Source of the DNA: Verticillium longisporum
Taxonomy: Eukaryota > Ascomycota > Sordariomycetes > Glomerellales > Plectosphaerellaceae
Assembly (NCBI GenBank): GCA_019188255.1
Contig: JAETXT010000008.1
Span: 868,001 to 932,000, forward strand
Length of the DNA: 64,000 nt
Direction: 5' to 3'
Notes under the pieces: generated by a model
Told to the model about the DNA's origin: nothing
The model's input: the letters and a program-made list of their open reading frames with translations, nothing else
Databases searched by the model: none
Shown: positions 10,311 to 21,984 of the stretch, piece by piece
Position numbering within the stretch: the stretch's first letter is position 1
How the letters are laid out: the number at the start of each line of letters is the position of its first letter
Translations under genes and position numbers: made by a program

Positions 10311-12841
10311 TCACCCAAGTATCCACTTCTGGCTTCCGTAAATCGTTCTTCCAGGTACGGGAACAGTACCAGACTGGCCTTCGCTCTCGATACACAATCC
10401 AACCCGAACGCGACAGACAAAGTCGCCGCGGATGCGGGATGGCGTCTGCGAGACACTTCTCAGCAACGCGCCCATTTCTTTGATGTTGTCGCCCTCCTCT
10501 GGCGGACGCTCGCCGACCCGGCACATGAGTATGACAGCCATCGCCTCGCCCTGCAGCAGAGCAAAGGATGATGACTTTGACGGGGCGTCGACCTGCTCAA
10601 CGGTATATCGCAAGCTTGTCGCCGAGTCCGAGACTACAAACATTCCATCTTGCAGGCAGCGAACCGGCGCTTCGTCCACGATCCAGCCGGGCTTGGAGAA
10701 CAGCAGAGCGCCGCCCTCAGCCTCGCTCTCGCGCTCGGCGTACTCGTCGTCAATAAGTGGCTCACGGTACACGCCCTTAGGAATCCAGCGGAAGCCTGGC
10801 TCATCGTACCTCTGCCCCGGGATGAAGAGCAGCCCCGATGGCACAATGCTCTGCAACTGCACCCAGCTCCGCATACGAACATGTTCATCCTCTGAGAACA
10901 GCGCCGGCAAGTGCTGCCGTTGGCTGCCGCTGAGCGCACACATGATGGCGAAGCAGATGAACTTGTCCGACTCCTTGCTCGTAGCCCGCAACCGCATCGT
11001 TTCCCAAATGCCAATGATGCGCGCCGCCAGGACATCGGGGTGCGAATGAATGTGGGTGCCGCTCCACATGAGCTTCATGCCGATGAAGAACTTCTTCGTT
11101 TCCTCGAGCGTATACGATTGCAGTGCAAAGGTGAACTTGTTCCTCTCCATCTCCTCAAGCCGGCTCTTGGGAACGTCTGGCCTGGAATAATGGGGGGTGC
11201 CGTCGAGCCTCTTGGTGATCAGATTGAGGCCCTTGCCCTGCATGCGCTCTATTCCGTCGACGAAGCCTGGCATCGTGTAGCCCAGGGCGATGCTTTGATC
11301 GGGGTTTTCCTTCTTCCACAACGGCAGCTGCGCTGGCCCATCTCTGAACAGGAAACGTAGCCACTGAGTCGAAAGGGCGCCCTCCTGGAATGTCCACGCC
11401 CGTCGCTGCCAGCCCGACAACCCAATATGAATGGCCAATTCTTCGTCAAGACAACCCTTGGCCTCGAGAGCTTGCAGCTCCGAGTCCAAGACGATGGTCA
11501 TGTGCGCGGTAGAGTAGATCTTGGCCATGTTCGCAATGGCCAATTTTCTATTTTGGCCTCCGAGTGGCACACAGAACGTGTCAAGCCAGATGGCGAGGGG
11601 CTTCTTGCGGTATTCTCGGATCGGATCGACGACGCGCTTGAGACCGGGAGCCATGAACTTGAAGGCCTTGCCCAAGCCTTCGATGATCTTCTTTTCCGTC
11701 TGTCCGTTGTACTCAATGTCCTGGCCCGTCGTATTGAGGGCGTGGAGCGTCTCGTTCCAGCTCATGTCGACGAGTCGATCATAGAGGGACTGCAGTTGGC
11801 AGAGGGGCAGCGTGTTCGCGTGCGGGTTTCCGAGTCCATCAGACCAACTGTCAAGTGTTAATAAAAGGTTGCCACCTACACAGGGTCATGGCTCTTACAC
11901 ATGGCTGATGGCGATGTAGCTGTTCATCACAAGCCCGCCGTTCTTCAACTTGACGTCCAGCATGGGCGATCCGTATGCATCCACTCCAGAGCTCGTGATC
12001 CAGATGACCGGTATGCCTCCTTTTTCGATGATCCGATGCACCTCGCTCTGATCCACACCAACCATGTGGCACCTACAGCCTTGTGTGCGATGCTGCGTCA
12101 CATATGTCTTCTCGTCAATGTTGTTCAGGAGGCACGTCGCGCTCGAGCAGTTCCAGTGATCAAACGGCACAGTGCGCCTCTCCATAAAGCTCGCACAGAA
12201 CATGGGTAGCTCTGACAAGAACTCCTGTGCAACGGCCACGTCGCGAGGACACCAGCCAGCGGCAGCCATTCTCGTGGCAGCCAGGCTGTCGAGCCCCAAG
12301 TGCGGCCGCGGCCGAGGTTGAAAATGTCTTTGAGCGCGTGGTCCATGGTGCAGCCCAGCACGCCGAACGACAGCGTCACCTCCCAAGGCAGCGGGCTGTC
12401 GGGGACAATAAGCAGGTTGTGGTAGATCTTATTGATGGTGTTGAGGGCGACGCCGACACGGGTCAGCTGGGCGCGGCACTCTTCGACCGACTTTTTGGCG
12501 AGGGCTTCAATCTTGACGGCCCATGCTGATATGAGCCGTTCAATGTGGCGCGTCGAGGCGCGGAACCCGTAGTCATCCATCTCGATGAAGAGGCCGAGGT
12601 CCGGGGGCTCATCAACGGTGAGTAATTCGTGAATGGCCCCGTAGAACAGCCATGTCTGGAGAAAATCGGCGGTTTCTTCGCGCGGCTTTTGCGAAAAGTC
12701 ACGGTTGTAGAGAGGGGTAAGTAGGAAGCCGCGGCGAGTCTGGTAGCCGTCGAAATCGAGGCCATCATAGGGCTGTGAGGAGAGCAGCGGCACGCGGGGA
12801 TATGGCTCGGACTTGTACTTGAAGTTGGGGAGATGATCCAT
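10311..12841 (-). CDS. HET-domain protein (apparent 1-base frameshift)
   Basis: Heterokaryon-incompatibility (HET) domain protein, of the family linked to non-self recognition and programmed cell death in filamentous ascomycetes. Exons complement(10311..11847, 11899..12841), 51-bp GT..AG intron. Expected length about 826 aa. The N-terminal third is unassigned. The HET domain starts near residue 308 with YIAISHVWSDGLGN, continues through IWLDTFCVP (about 404) and AKIYSTAHMTIVLDSE, and reaches GWQRRAWTFQEG near 465. The remainder is the C-terminal part usual for large HET proteins. The frame changes at about 12300-12315: upstream reads HALKDIFNLG, downstream reads PHLGLDSLAA and GWCPRDVA. One missing base in the GGCCGCGGCCGC tract explains it, and no plausible intron does. 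HET genes are often broken in nature, so true inactivation is possible, but the lesion matches the window-wide pattern. Start chosen at 12841 (MDHLPNFK). Confidence 0.85.
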
Positions 12842-13348
12842 GGTGACGGCTATTGATGATTTACGCACAGTCAATCTTATTGACAGAGGGGGTCTGTCTT
12901 GCTCTTGAAAGACTGGCCATCGTTCGATGATTGTAGGCTTGGTTGCAGTCCGATGCTTGAGTCGCAAGTTCTTAGGTCTGGGTGTCGCGATAACATCTTT
13001 ATCATATTTGTCGTAGCCCCTCATTTTCAGCTTTCATGCAGGGTTGACTTGTAGCGCCGTCAACATCGGTGATGGTGTTACGGGGGCTCGGGTCTCGCCC
13101 AATAATCCGTGTCGCGTGCAGGGTATGGAGCGCCACATCGTATCAGGGGTCTGAAGACGGTAGCATCGTTTCGTCCCACGATGATGTATGTTTCGTCTGA
13201 CTGGCGGAGGGCTGTCTGGAACAAGCAAATGCTGCTTGTCTGTCGGTCAAGACGACTGCCATCTCAATGAGCCTGGCGAGCCCAAACTGCAATGTTGGGA
13301 GCGCGTCGGGATGTCGTCGCTGCATTGTGGGATCATCCTTTGCGGCCT
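12842..13348. other. intergenic, no gene seen
   Basis: Promoter of the HET gene and 3' flank of the aldolase. An open frame extends upstream of the HET start to 13024 without domain similarity; it is either 5' leader or an N-terminal extension. Confidence 0.5.
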
Positions 13349-14315
13349 TTACGCCCTTCCAGCACTGCCGCAAATATCCATCCACCGCTCGACCTCGCTC
13401 TGCAGCACAGCCATCCCGTCATCCATCAGCTGCGTCAATGGTTTGTGCGCGTTCGCCTTCAAGTGAGCGCTCCATACTTCAAGCAGCAATTTGTTGACGT
13501 TCAACTTGATGGCGCCGTGTTGAATGCACGTGCGCATGAGATCGGGCGAGAAGTCGTTCGTACCATGGAGCGCCATGATGACACGCCCAGCAATCTGCCT
13601 GTTGATGGTCGCCAATCGGTCCAAGTCCAGCTGGGGACCTCGCGCGTCATAGTCGCCGTGGATATTACCGACGCTCGGCGCCAGCAGGTCAACGCCCGCA
13701 GCGATGAAGTCCTCGACCTGCGTGGGGGACGTGAAGAGCGCTGTTTCGCAAGAGTCAGAGGCACAGTTTGACAACGAGGTGAAGGCCTCGCCGACTGACC
13801 TTCTAGATCCCCCGTGTGCGCGATGCCATCTTCGCCACCGTTGATACGCCCGCTCTCGGCCTCGACGGCGATGCCGCGCTCGTGGCAGATCTGCGTGAGA
13901 CTTTTCGTCCTTTCTAGATTCTCGGCATGGTCGTGATGGCTCATGTCGACCATGATGGAGTCAAAGGGGAGTTCGTCCGCGACATGGCGGATCTGCTCTT
14001 CGTCCTGGGCGTGGTCGAGGTGCAGAGACAGCGGAACAGTCGCCGACTTGACGGCTGCCGCTGCCGCCCAAGCCAGCGTCGGGAGCTGGGTGACGGTCGA
14101 CGGGAACAAGAGCAAGATCAAGGGTGATCGCTTGGCCTCGGCGGCTCGAACGAGGGCCGTAAGATGCTCAATGTTGTAGCTGTGGCTGGTCAGTCGCGTG
14201 TGGCGGGATGAATGACGAGCACCGACCATATGGCAGCAAGCACACCGTAATGTCCATCAGACGCAGCTCGTACAATCTGCAGGGTTCGATTACTTGATGC
14301 GAGGGATGGATCCAT
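13349..14315 (-). CDS. class II (zinc) ketose-bisphosphate aldolase family protein
   Basis: TIM-barrel zinc aldolase of the FbaA/GatY family, which cleaves or forms ketose-1,6-bisphosphates through DHAP. Three exons, complement(13349..13740, 13800..14179, 14227..14315), with introns of 59 and 47 bp, give 286 aa. Visible active-site elements are LDHAQ (catalytic Asp85, zinc ligand His86), Glu138 in EAESG, zinc ligand His184 in GNIHGD and zinc ligand His215 in ALHGTND, so the metal site is complete. At 286 aa it is shorter than the glycolytic yeast-type FBA1 (about 360 aa) and closer to the GatY/KbaY length, so I take it as a paralogue used on other sugar phosphates (for example tagatose or a related ketose). 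The first exon (MDPSLASSNR) is inferred from splice consensus. Neighbours include sugar transporters and a beta-glucosidase, in keeping with carbohydrate use. Confidence 0.87.
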
Positions 14316-14567
14316 GACTGTTTTCGGATGAAATGCAATGAGCGAGGGTGCAATGATAGAGGGACCAAGGTTGTAAAAACTAAGGCAGTCAGTTTGGGAG
14401 CTACGCCTTCCTCAGTTTCGAGTTCGGTGGAAGCAGCATGTGACCGCCTTCGCCCAGCTGAGGAACTCGTACTCCAAATGGAAGCACAAGCGCTGGAATT
14501 CTGCAATGCTAGTCTATGATGAATGGAACAGATTGACTGGACAGTATTTGAGGCAAAATGGCAAAAG

Positions 14568-14642
14568 TGATTCAGGGGAGGCTCGAACTCCCGACCTTCA
14601 GTGTGTTAGACTGACGTGATAAACCAACTACACCACCGAACC
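14568..14642 (-). tRNA. tRNA-Val (anticodon AAC)
   Basis: The reverse complement folds as a cloverleaf. The acceptor stem GGTTCGG pairs with CTGAATC (two G-U pairs), discriminator A. The anticodon stem TCAGT/ACTGA closes loop CTAACAC with anticodon AAC. The T stem GGGAG/CTCCC closes loop TTCGAGC, which is also the B box. The A-box region reads TGGTGTAGTTGG. No intron. The D loop has one more T than the form I would expect. Confidence 0.95.
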
Positions 14643-15262
14643 AATGTTGAGGGACTGGAAGATTTTAGGTATCATAATCGATACGAAGCATGCCAGAATC
14701 TAGTTTACTATTCATTTTGTCCAGTCACGAGGATGAGCAACAATACCAAATGTTATGCCTGAATTCACTCGGTTTCTATTCTGACTTTTTTCCAATAGCA
14801 CGATATGGGCACTCACTTCCGGCTGAAGAATCGCCTTTGCCTGATAAACGAGCACCAAGTCGGTTCCCACTTCACGCCAACCATCAGAAAACGATTCGTC
14901 CTAAAAACAACTACCAATGGCCAGCCACTGTAGACCACCCTTCACGCTTCACAACACTTCGCCAAACATCTTTCATCGCTTGTCGCCACCCTCGTGTGAC
15001 GCTCAGCAGAAACGAAGTCGCATGCGGGGTCGGTCGGCCTCCCGCAGAGCCCGCACCTATCAATGTCCCCGAGGCGGCACAGAGCTCTGGTGAGCAGAGC
15101 TGCATATGCATGGTGCTGATGGGCAATGGCACTGGCAGGCAAAGAAAGCTTTCGAGATCGATATGGCCTTGAAAACAAACGGCTGCCCCGCCTTCCATCC
15201 CCGAGAAGACAGATGTGCTCTCGACACCAACTACAGAGCTCAGCCTTCAAACAGACAGAGCC
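14643..15262. other. intergenic, tetraspanin upstream region
   Basis: Frames at 14690-15172 and 15126 onward run into the tetraspanin gene but have no family likeness before 15263. I read this as promoter and 5' leader. Confidence 0.5.
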
Positions 15263-16271
15263 ATGTTCGCTCCTGGCGTGGCCTTTGCCCTGGTACAGCG
15301 ACCTCTTGCAAGTTGCAATACCAATAGACAGCCCAACTGACGTTCTCTCTGCAATAGCTCACACTCCTGCTCCTTGGCGCAGCCATGTACGTCTTCCCAC
15401 CAAGGACCAACTCTCCCGTCATGAAGATGTATTCCTGACGAGCAAGAGCAGCACCCTCCACATCACCAGCGCGAACCTCTCCCTTCCCATCGCCCCCAAC
15501 CTGACCCTGACGACCATCCTCCTCCTCCTCCTCGCGGCCCTCAACACCGCCTTTCAGCCGCGTCTCCTCCAGGCCGCCCGCACAACTCGCTCCCCGGTCG
15601 AGCGCATCCTGCCCCAGGCCCTACAGTCGCTGCAAGCCATCCTGACAACCGCCCTCGCGACGCTCCTCCTGCAGTCCGCCACCGCGTCAGACCCCCTCCT
15701 CGACTGCGCCCTCGCCTCAACCTGGCAGCGTCTCTTCCAAGCCAAAGACGCCCCGCACCTTCGCGCCATCCAAGACACCCTCGACTGCTGCGGCTACCGC
15801 TCGATCCGCGACCGCCCCTGGCCGTTCCCGACCCGCGATGTCGAACCCGGCCGCTGCGCCGTCCGCTTCGACCGCCAGACCGCCTGCGCCGAACCCTGGC
15901 GCAACGCCCTCGGACGCAACGCCGCGCTCGGCCTCGCCGTCGTGTCCGCCGTCGCGGCCATGCAGATCGCCTCGCTGGCTGTGGCGCGAGGGGCGGAGTC
16001 CTGGCGGGATGCGTGGTGGGCGCGCCGCGGCGGGTGGTGGTGGCGGGGGAGACGGCGTGGGCTTTCTTCTGCTGGTCATGAGGATGTTGTGCGGCCACTG
16101 CTCGGGGCGCCCGAGGCGGGGGACGAGGGGGCTGATTCGGATGTGCCTGTGAGCTATGGGGATTTGTCGCCGACGGCGAGGCCGCGGAGGGGGATCGATG
16201 ATGGGGTCGTGGAGAATGGGTCGCGGGTGCAGCCCTCTTCGCTGGAGGGTAATGCGTGGGGAGGTGAGTGA
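15263..16271 (+). CDS. tetraspanin-like four-helix membrane protein
   Basis: Probable fungal tetraspanin (Tsp2/Tsp3 type), a scaffold of membrane microdomains. Three exons: 15263..15292 (30 nt), 15358..15386 (29 nt) and 15452..16271, giving 292 aa. Both introns are GT..AG and all phases agree. The two tiny exons encode helix 1 (MFAPGVAFALLTLLLLGAA). Helix 2 follows an extracellular piece as LTTILLLLLAALNTAF, helix 3 lies in LQAILTTALATLLLQ, and helix 4 is LGLAVVSAVAAMQIASLAV. Between helices 3 and 4 is the large loop with the tetraspanin CCG motif (LDCCGYRS) and further cysteines (GRCAV, TACAEP). The C-terminal tail is basic, Trp-rich and then acidic. A naive call would start in the wrong frame upstream, because only the two mini-exons provide helix 1. 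Confidence 0.82.
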
Positions 16272-17580
16272 GAGAGGGTCTCGATGGCAGGCAGGGGTGA
16301 TGATGCCCGAGGTTCGTAGGGGGGCAGGGTCTCTTGGGAAGCCATGACGGGGGAATCGGAGGTTAGGAGCACGTGGATTGGGTCACACACGTCACTAGCA
16401 CATATGGATGAACGATATGGGAACCAAAGGGTCATTCCTTTGCGAGACACAAGCGGCATTGCGAGCCGTGCAGTGGTATCATGTGCTGACAAGGCTATCT
16501 CGTCTATGGGAAATAGAGACGCAGTTCGACTCCAATATCCTTCCAGCTTGGGCATGCCTGTTCATGTATCAGGACTACATCTCTACCGGCGTGCTTTGAG
16601 GCGAAGCTTCTGCGTTGGCCATTCTTTGGTATCTCATGCTACACATCTCTCGTGGCAAGAGAAGAGGTTCGTCTCGAGATCTTCAGGGCCGGTGCTTTTA
16701 GACTACTGGCTTCTAGCCAGGAGTAAGATGCTACTAAGGAGCTGTGCTAATCATCAACGGTAGAATATATAAACACCTAAGAATAGATAGACAACCTGAG
16801 AGTTGTTCTACCCATATCCTCCTAGTGTAGTCCTGTTGTCAGAGCAAGGGATTGAGCAGAGTGAAGGTCTTCCGCAGATGATATCCGCAGTCAATGGTCA
16901 GGTAGGGAGTAGAAGTACATATGGATTCTGGCCTTCCGCAGCCCTTTTATACGCTCTCTCATGGTCCCAAGCCCCTAAACTAGCTCCTGTTCCGTAGCTC
17001 CGCAGGTGCCTCCTGACAGGCATGATATCAGATCCATGCACTTGAGTTGAGGTTTGGTTGTGGAGCCGAAGTGCCGGGACGGTGATGGATAACATCACGA
17101 ACCACAGCCGACTTCACTGCATCTGTAGAGAGAATTGCCTAGTCGCATAGGTTTCAAGCAAGCGATGTAGCTATGCGTTCTGTCCAGTATTCCTGATCCA
17201 CGGAACTTTAGACTGCGACTGAGCCAATCAGAATATTCTCCGTCCCCTGCGCGCCGCTAGAATGTGTCGGAAAATTAACCACATCGGAATCGGGTGCCCA
17301 CTTTCGTCGTTGAGCAGGCAAAACCTGATACTTGGATCGCCTTGCACGATTGTGAAGGACTAGAGTACCCCGACTCTGGGGCGTACCCCATGGGAATGGA
17401 TGCTCATAGCCTCAAGTAGCGGGCCTCGTCGAATAAACGGCGAAGGCAGACCTTCCGTGGCGGCATTTACAAAAGCACATTACCTTGCTGTTCTATAGCT
17501 TTCTGGGCCGTAATGTCATTCCTCCAATCCTCTTCCGCTTGACTATCTTATCACGACATCTTGCTATCAAGCACGGCGAT
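16272..17580. other. intergenic, no gene seen
   Basis: About 1.3 kb. A plus-strand frame at 16344-16763 shows no domain. The part near 17220-17580 is G/C-richer and probably the promoter of the sugar permease. Confidence 0.5.
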
Positions 17581-19208
17581 ATGGCCGCGAATCCCAAAGC
17601 CTCCGCTGTCATGAGCCACAAACTCGATGCTGAGCACACGGAAACTGCTCTAGTGATTGAGCAGGTCGCTGAAGGCGAGACGACCCTATGGACGTCCATG
17701 AAGGAGAACCCTCGCGTCATTGTGTTTGCCTTTCTGGCCAATTGCGGTTCGTTTCTCTTTGGCTACGATATTCTCGTGCAAGGCGCCATCACGGCGCTTC
17801 CCATGTTTTCGTAAGTTCAATGTCATCCACATTTTTCGGAATTCTAAACTAACAACAGTGGTCTCTGCCAGCATTACCTTTGGGTCCCCTTTCGGAAACC
17901 AGATGATCCTACCGGCGCTCTGGCAGGGTCTCTGGCAGGGCTTCAATGCAATTGGAATCATGCTTGGCGCTGCAAGCAACGGCGTTGTCATGGATAAATT
18001 TGGCCGCAAGATCATGTTTGCCGTAGGCGGGCTCGTCTCATCTGTCGGTGAGTTTTGGCCATCAGGCAGTCAGTTCAAGAGGAAGTCGAGCTGACAAAAC
18101 AACCTGTAGGCACTGCACTGGTCTACGTAGCATCCGATGTTGGAGGCGTGGACTCTAGACGTGGCGTGTTGCTTGCTGGAAAGTTCGTCATAGGCCTGGG
18201 CATGGGCATCTTGATGTCCACCTGCCAGACGTACGTCTCCGAGATCTCGCCTCCAAGACTTCGGACAGTCCTTCTTGGTTTCTACGCTTTCTTCATTGTG
18301 AGTAGCAAATCTGTGCTTCACCCTGCATGCGAAGATTGGGCTCTGATTCTTTTGTGTTCCAGACTGTCGGACAAATGATGGCCATCTCCGTGGTTTTCTC
18401 TCGCGTAACAGTCATGGATTCTTCGGCGTTAAAGATTCCATTTGCCTCGCAATGGGCGTTTTCCGGCTATGCTATTCTCGTAGCAGTCCTCGTCCCCGAG
18501 AGTCCCGTCTACCTAGCAAACTGTGGCAAGATGGAGCAGGCACGCAAGGCGATCAAGAAGCTCACTCCACACGGATCTGTCGATGAGCGCATCTCTGTGA
18601 TTCTGGCCACTTCCGACCAAGAGACAACACCGGACGGAGAGGCTGCGTCGTTCGCCGACTGCTTCAGAGGCACTGACCTCAGGCGTACGCGCATTGTTGC
18701 GGTCCTGAATACTTTGCAGCAGCTGATCGGTGTCTCCCTGGTCGCCAACTCGACGTACTTTTTTATCATGGCGGGCATGTCCCCGACCATGTCGCTCACC
18801 ATCAATCAAGCCGGCGTCGGCGCCAGTATGGCCTGCACGTTAATCTCGTGGTTCATCATCGCCAAGGTCGGCCGGCGAACTGCCATCCTCGTGAGCTTCG
18901 TCTGTGCCGGAGCTCTCTTCGTTGGCATGGGCATTGCCGGCTTCTGGCCTCGCGATGCACAGGCGCTCAGGTAAGAGGCCAGCTTGCTTACTACATGATC
19001 GGAAGGCCTGGGTGGCAAGATTGGGCTAGTATTCGCCGGTTTCTGCGTCGTTGGCTTTGTCGTCTCGTTCTTCGAGATCCCCGAGACCAAGGACATCACG
19101 TACGGCCGCATCAACGAGCTGTTCCAGACCAGGACGCCCGCGCGTAAATTCCGGGCCATGGCCGTGTCCTATGAGGCGGAAGACACCGCTGCGACGCGCG
19201 ACGCGTAG
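17581..19208 (+). pseudogene. sugar-porter MFS permease, broken near the C-terminus
   Basis: MFS sugar transporter of the maltose/alpha-glucoside-permease-like branch. Exons 17581..17810, 17872..18047, 18110..18297 and 18363..18974 splice in phase (GT..AG introns of 61, 62 and 65 bp) into 401 codons ending QALR then TAA. Motifs seen are GYDILVQGA in helix 1, MDKFGRKIMF in loop 2-3, VPESPVYL after helix 6, LNTLQQLIGVSLVANSTYFF in helix 7, and KVGRRTAI in loop 8-9. The frame stops after about helix 9. From 19005 another frame encodes the proper family ending: GLGGKIGLVFAG, SFFEIPETKDITYGRINELF, stop at 19208. Between them only about 30 bp remain where the family has roughly 60 residues (helices 10-11), plus a frame change. 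An intron of 35 bp is not credible. I infer an internal deletion or a collapsed assembly; the product would be non-functional. Confidence 0.75.
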
Positions 19209-19390
19209 CTGAAGCGTGAGCCAAGGAGGGCTGAGCATTTTCGACCCGGGTCAATCCTCGTTGGCAAACCAAATGGTCTAGGTAGTCTAGTCGGACTTGT
19301 GGATTTAGATCTGATGCGGTTGTCATCGCAAGTAGCCATCCGTCCAGAGAGGGGGCCAGATCTTCTTCTCCCACCCCGAAGTTCCTACAC

Positions 19391-19430
19391 TGCCTACCTA
19401 CCTACCTTGGCCTGTCTAGGTATCTTAGCT
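19391..19430. repeat. CCTA/TAGG repeat block
   Basis: Tandem CCTA units followed by a TAGG-containing copy, upstream of the Zn2Cys6 gene. The same unit recurs at 26661-26688, 33441-33462, 42441-42480, 50848-50880 and 51386-51443. Confidence 0.8.
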
Positions 19431-19604
19431 GCTCGGAGAAAATCGTTTCATTAGTCCTGTTGGTCCTTTCACAGCGAAACCTTGCTTGCCGCTGGGCACT
19501 TAAAGTGGACACTAATCCTCTTTGCATATCCCAAAATTCCGTGCTCGCATTTTTCCGTGTCACTCAACCAACACCTCATGCGATCATCGCTCGCAACGGA
19601 CAGA

Positions 19605-21672
19605 ATGGCAGAGCTCCAGCCTGTTCCTGCGAGGCTGACACGGCCCGGGCGACAGCGCATGACGACCAGCTGCGATTTTTGCTGCGGAAGAAAGATTAAA
19701 GTATTCCGATACCGAATCCCGTACCCCGATTGATGTGAGTTTTGGCTGAGCACCCTGTCCTGCAGTGCGATGCGAAGAAGCCGGCATGCACCAACTGCGA
19801 GCAAGCCGGGCGAGTATGCGAGACGCGGCGACAAATCATGAAACGAGGGAGGAAGACGAGACACCTGCGGTCGTCGGACAGATCCGTGGACGTGCCTGAC
19901 CAGGCTGCTGCGGAACTGCCATCGTCTCCCCTCGCAGAGCTTGACCAGTCTGGCCTTCGTCGCTCTCGCCCGCCCGTCCGTCATCTCGAGCCGCTCGCGC
20001 AGGAAACCGAAGACGAGAATGGCGACGGGCTCCATCATGGTGTCCAGCCGGACGACGAACGAGCAAGTCCAGGCGAAGGTCCCGCGGCGCAGACGCCGTG
20101 TCCGATGAAAGCCCGCCCGCTGTCTGCGCCGCAGATGATCACTTTCAATTGCGGACTTTGTGGCAGCGTTTGCAAGCCGCTGGCGTACGATCGAGCGATG
20201 CCGTAACATATATCGGGGCCACTCTCGAGCTCTTTTATGCCAACATCTACCCCATCTTCCCCGTCCTGTACCGGCCAGACGCCAAGCGAGCACTCGATGC
20301 GATGCGATGGCAACCACAACAGGGGGGGATTTGGAGCGACAGAGCATTCGCGTTGCTGGCAGCCGTGTGTGCCTACACGTTGGCAGTTCTCCCTACATCC
20401 GTTTCAGGCGCGAACTGGGCCATCTCGGAAGCGTTCTTCCAAGCTTCAAAATCAAGTCTGGAGTCGTATGCCGTTGCCGACATCGAAAAACCAAACAGCT
20501 CCTCGGTGTTCATTCGCCATCTACACGCAGCATGGCAGTATACCGCTGGCAGGTCCGATGTGTCTTGGTATATCATGGGAGAGGCCATCCGGCTGGCCTT
20601 GTCCATGAGATTGTTCGACGAGCGATCCTACGACGCGATGGAGTATATCGAGGCCCAAATGTGCCGTCGTGCATTCTGGCTGCTGTATTCGTCAGACAAG
20701 TCGGCTGCTGTTTCGGGACGACGCGTGATCGGCCTCAGTAGGACTCTGTTCCAACGTGTGATCCCTCCGGCTTATCCCGCGGATCTCGGCGACCAGGACA
20801 GAGTTTCCATGACCGCGTCTGACGGTCTCGAGCAAGAACTTGGACTTTCCAGTGGCTTCAATGCGAATCACGATCAGTGGCGCGCCTCGGAAGAACTGCT
20901 TGCTCATGATGACGAAGCTGCCGGGAATCCCATGCCAGAAAGCCATTTCGTCACACGTATTGATCAAAATTTCAGGTGTCTGTCAGCTGCGTACTACAGG
21001 TTTCAGACGTGCTTGGAGGGTTTGCCGTTCGTCCTCAGCTTCCACGATGCATTCGACGCCACAGTTCATAGCTTCAGGTTTCGCGCCGCGGATGAGGTGC
21101 GAGTCGAGGTTCCTTTGGCCCTTCGCATACAGCGAAGCAACCTGCAGATCACGTATCAAGCCCTGAAGATGGTTTGTCTGCGAAAGTACCCTTCTCTATT
21201 CCGGAGCCCCAGGCTTGACTGCTTGGACATGCCTGCGGTGTCCACCGCCTCCGCCTGCTCGCCAGCGGGTTTGTACGCGGCGGACATTCCGAGCATGGTC
21301 AACGGGTCACCATCGAGCCATGTAGGGACTATTGACTCGAACACGTCCGTGGCTCATAGTGCGGCAACCTTGCCACCGCCCGAGGCACCTTTCCGACGCC
21401 ATGCCGTGATAGAGGAGACCATCCGAATCACGAGGGACATGCTCTTTGTAATCCACACCTCCGGCTTGGAGGTGCTTCGGCTGAACGGCGAGGCTTGCGC
21501 GGATAAAATCCGCATTGTTGGGGCATCCATCCTTGAGCTTCTGGCACACCAGCCCCCTGGGCTAGCTTCGACTCTATCGAGGGACGCTACAAAGTATGCG
21601 GAACTGTTCCCCCACATTCTAGCCATGCTTGACAGTAAGGCAGCTGACAAGGTGGCAAAAGAGCACGGGTGA
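19605..21672 (+). CDS. Zn2Cys6 transcription factor with fungal_trans domain
   Basis: Binuclear zinc cluster regulator, nuclear, probably pathway-specific for the sugar genes on both sides (inference from position). Exon 1 is 19605..19700 and exon 2 starts at 19766; the 65-bp GT..AG intron falls inside the finger. The finger has Cys23, 26, 33, 40, 43 and 50 (CDFC, IKC, PACTNC, GRVC), followed by a basic stretch (KRGRKTR). The main body, read in another frame from about 20090 to 21672, carries the fungal-specific regulatory domain: LFYANIYPIFPVLY, IMGEAIRLALSMRLFDE, CRRAFWLLYSSDK. The frame changes between 19945 and 20204. Either a third exon is joined by a weak or GC-AG intron (GCAAGT at 20063, or GT at 20067 to AG at 20134), or one base is missing as in neighbouring genes. 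I cannot decide from sequence. It lies between the permease and the beta-glucosidase, same strand. Confidence 0.85.
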
Positions 21673-21984
21673 TGGTTCCGGCCAGCCTATTATCCGCTAT
21701 TTTCCGTCGACCCCGCCGTCGACCCCATCGATACCTGCCCACGCGCAGAGAACCCAAAGGCTGGGCCCCCGAGAATACACGCACTTAAGTTGAGCCGTGG
21801 GCAGCTTTATGAGTTTCGAAAAAAAGAAAATGGTAGCAATGGCATTCGGTGCTTTTTTGTTCAATCAGAAGAACGACCTCGTCCTTGAGCATTACGTTGA
21901 ACCCTTTCCTTACCCATAAAGAACTGGGTGTCCGCCTCTTGATCTCTTGGTATCAGCGTACTCTCTCAGCCCCAACAGCATAGC

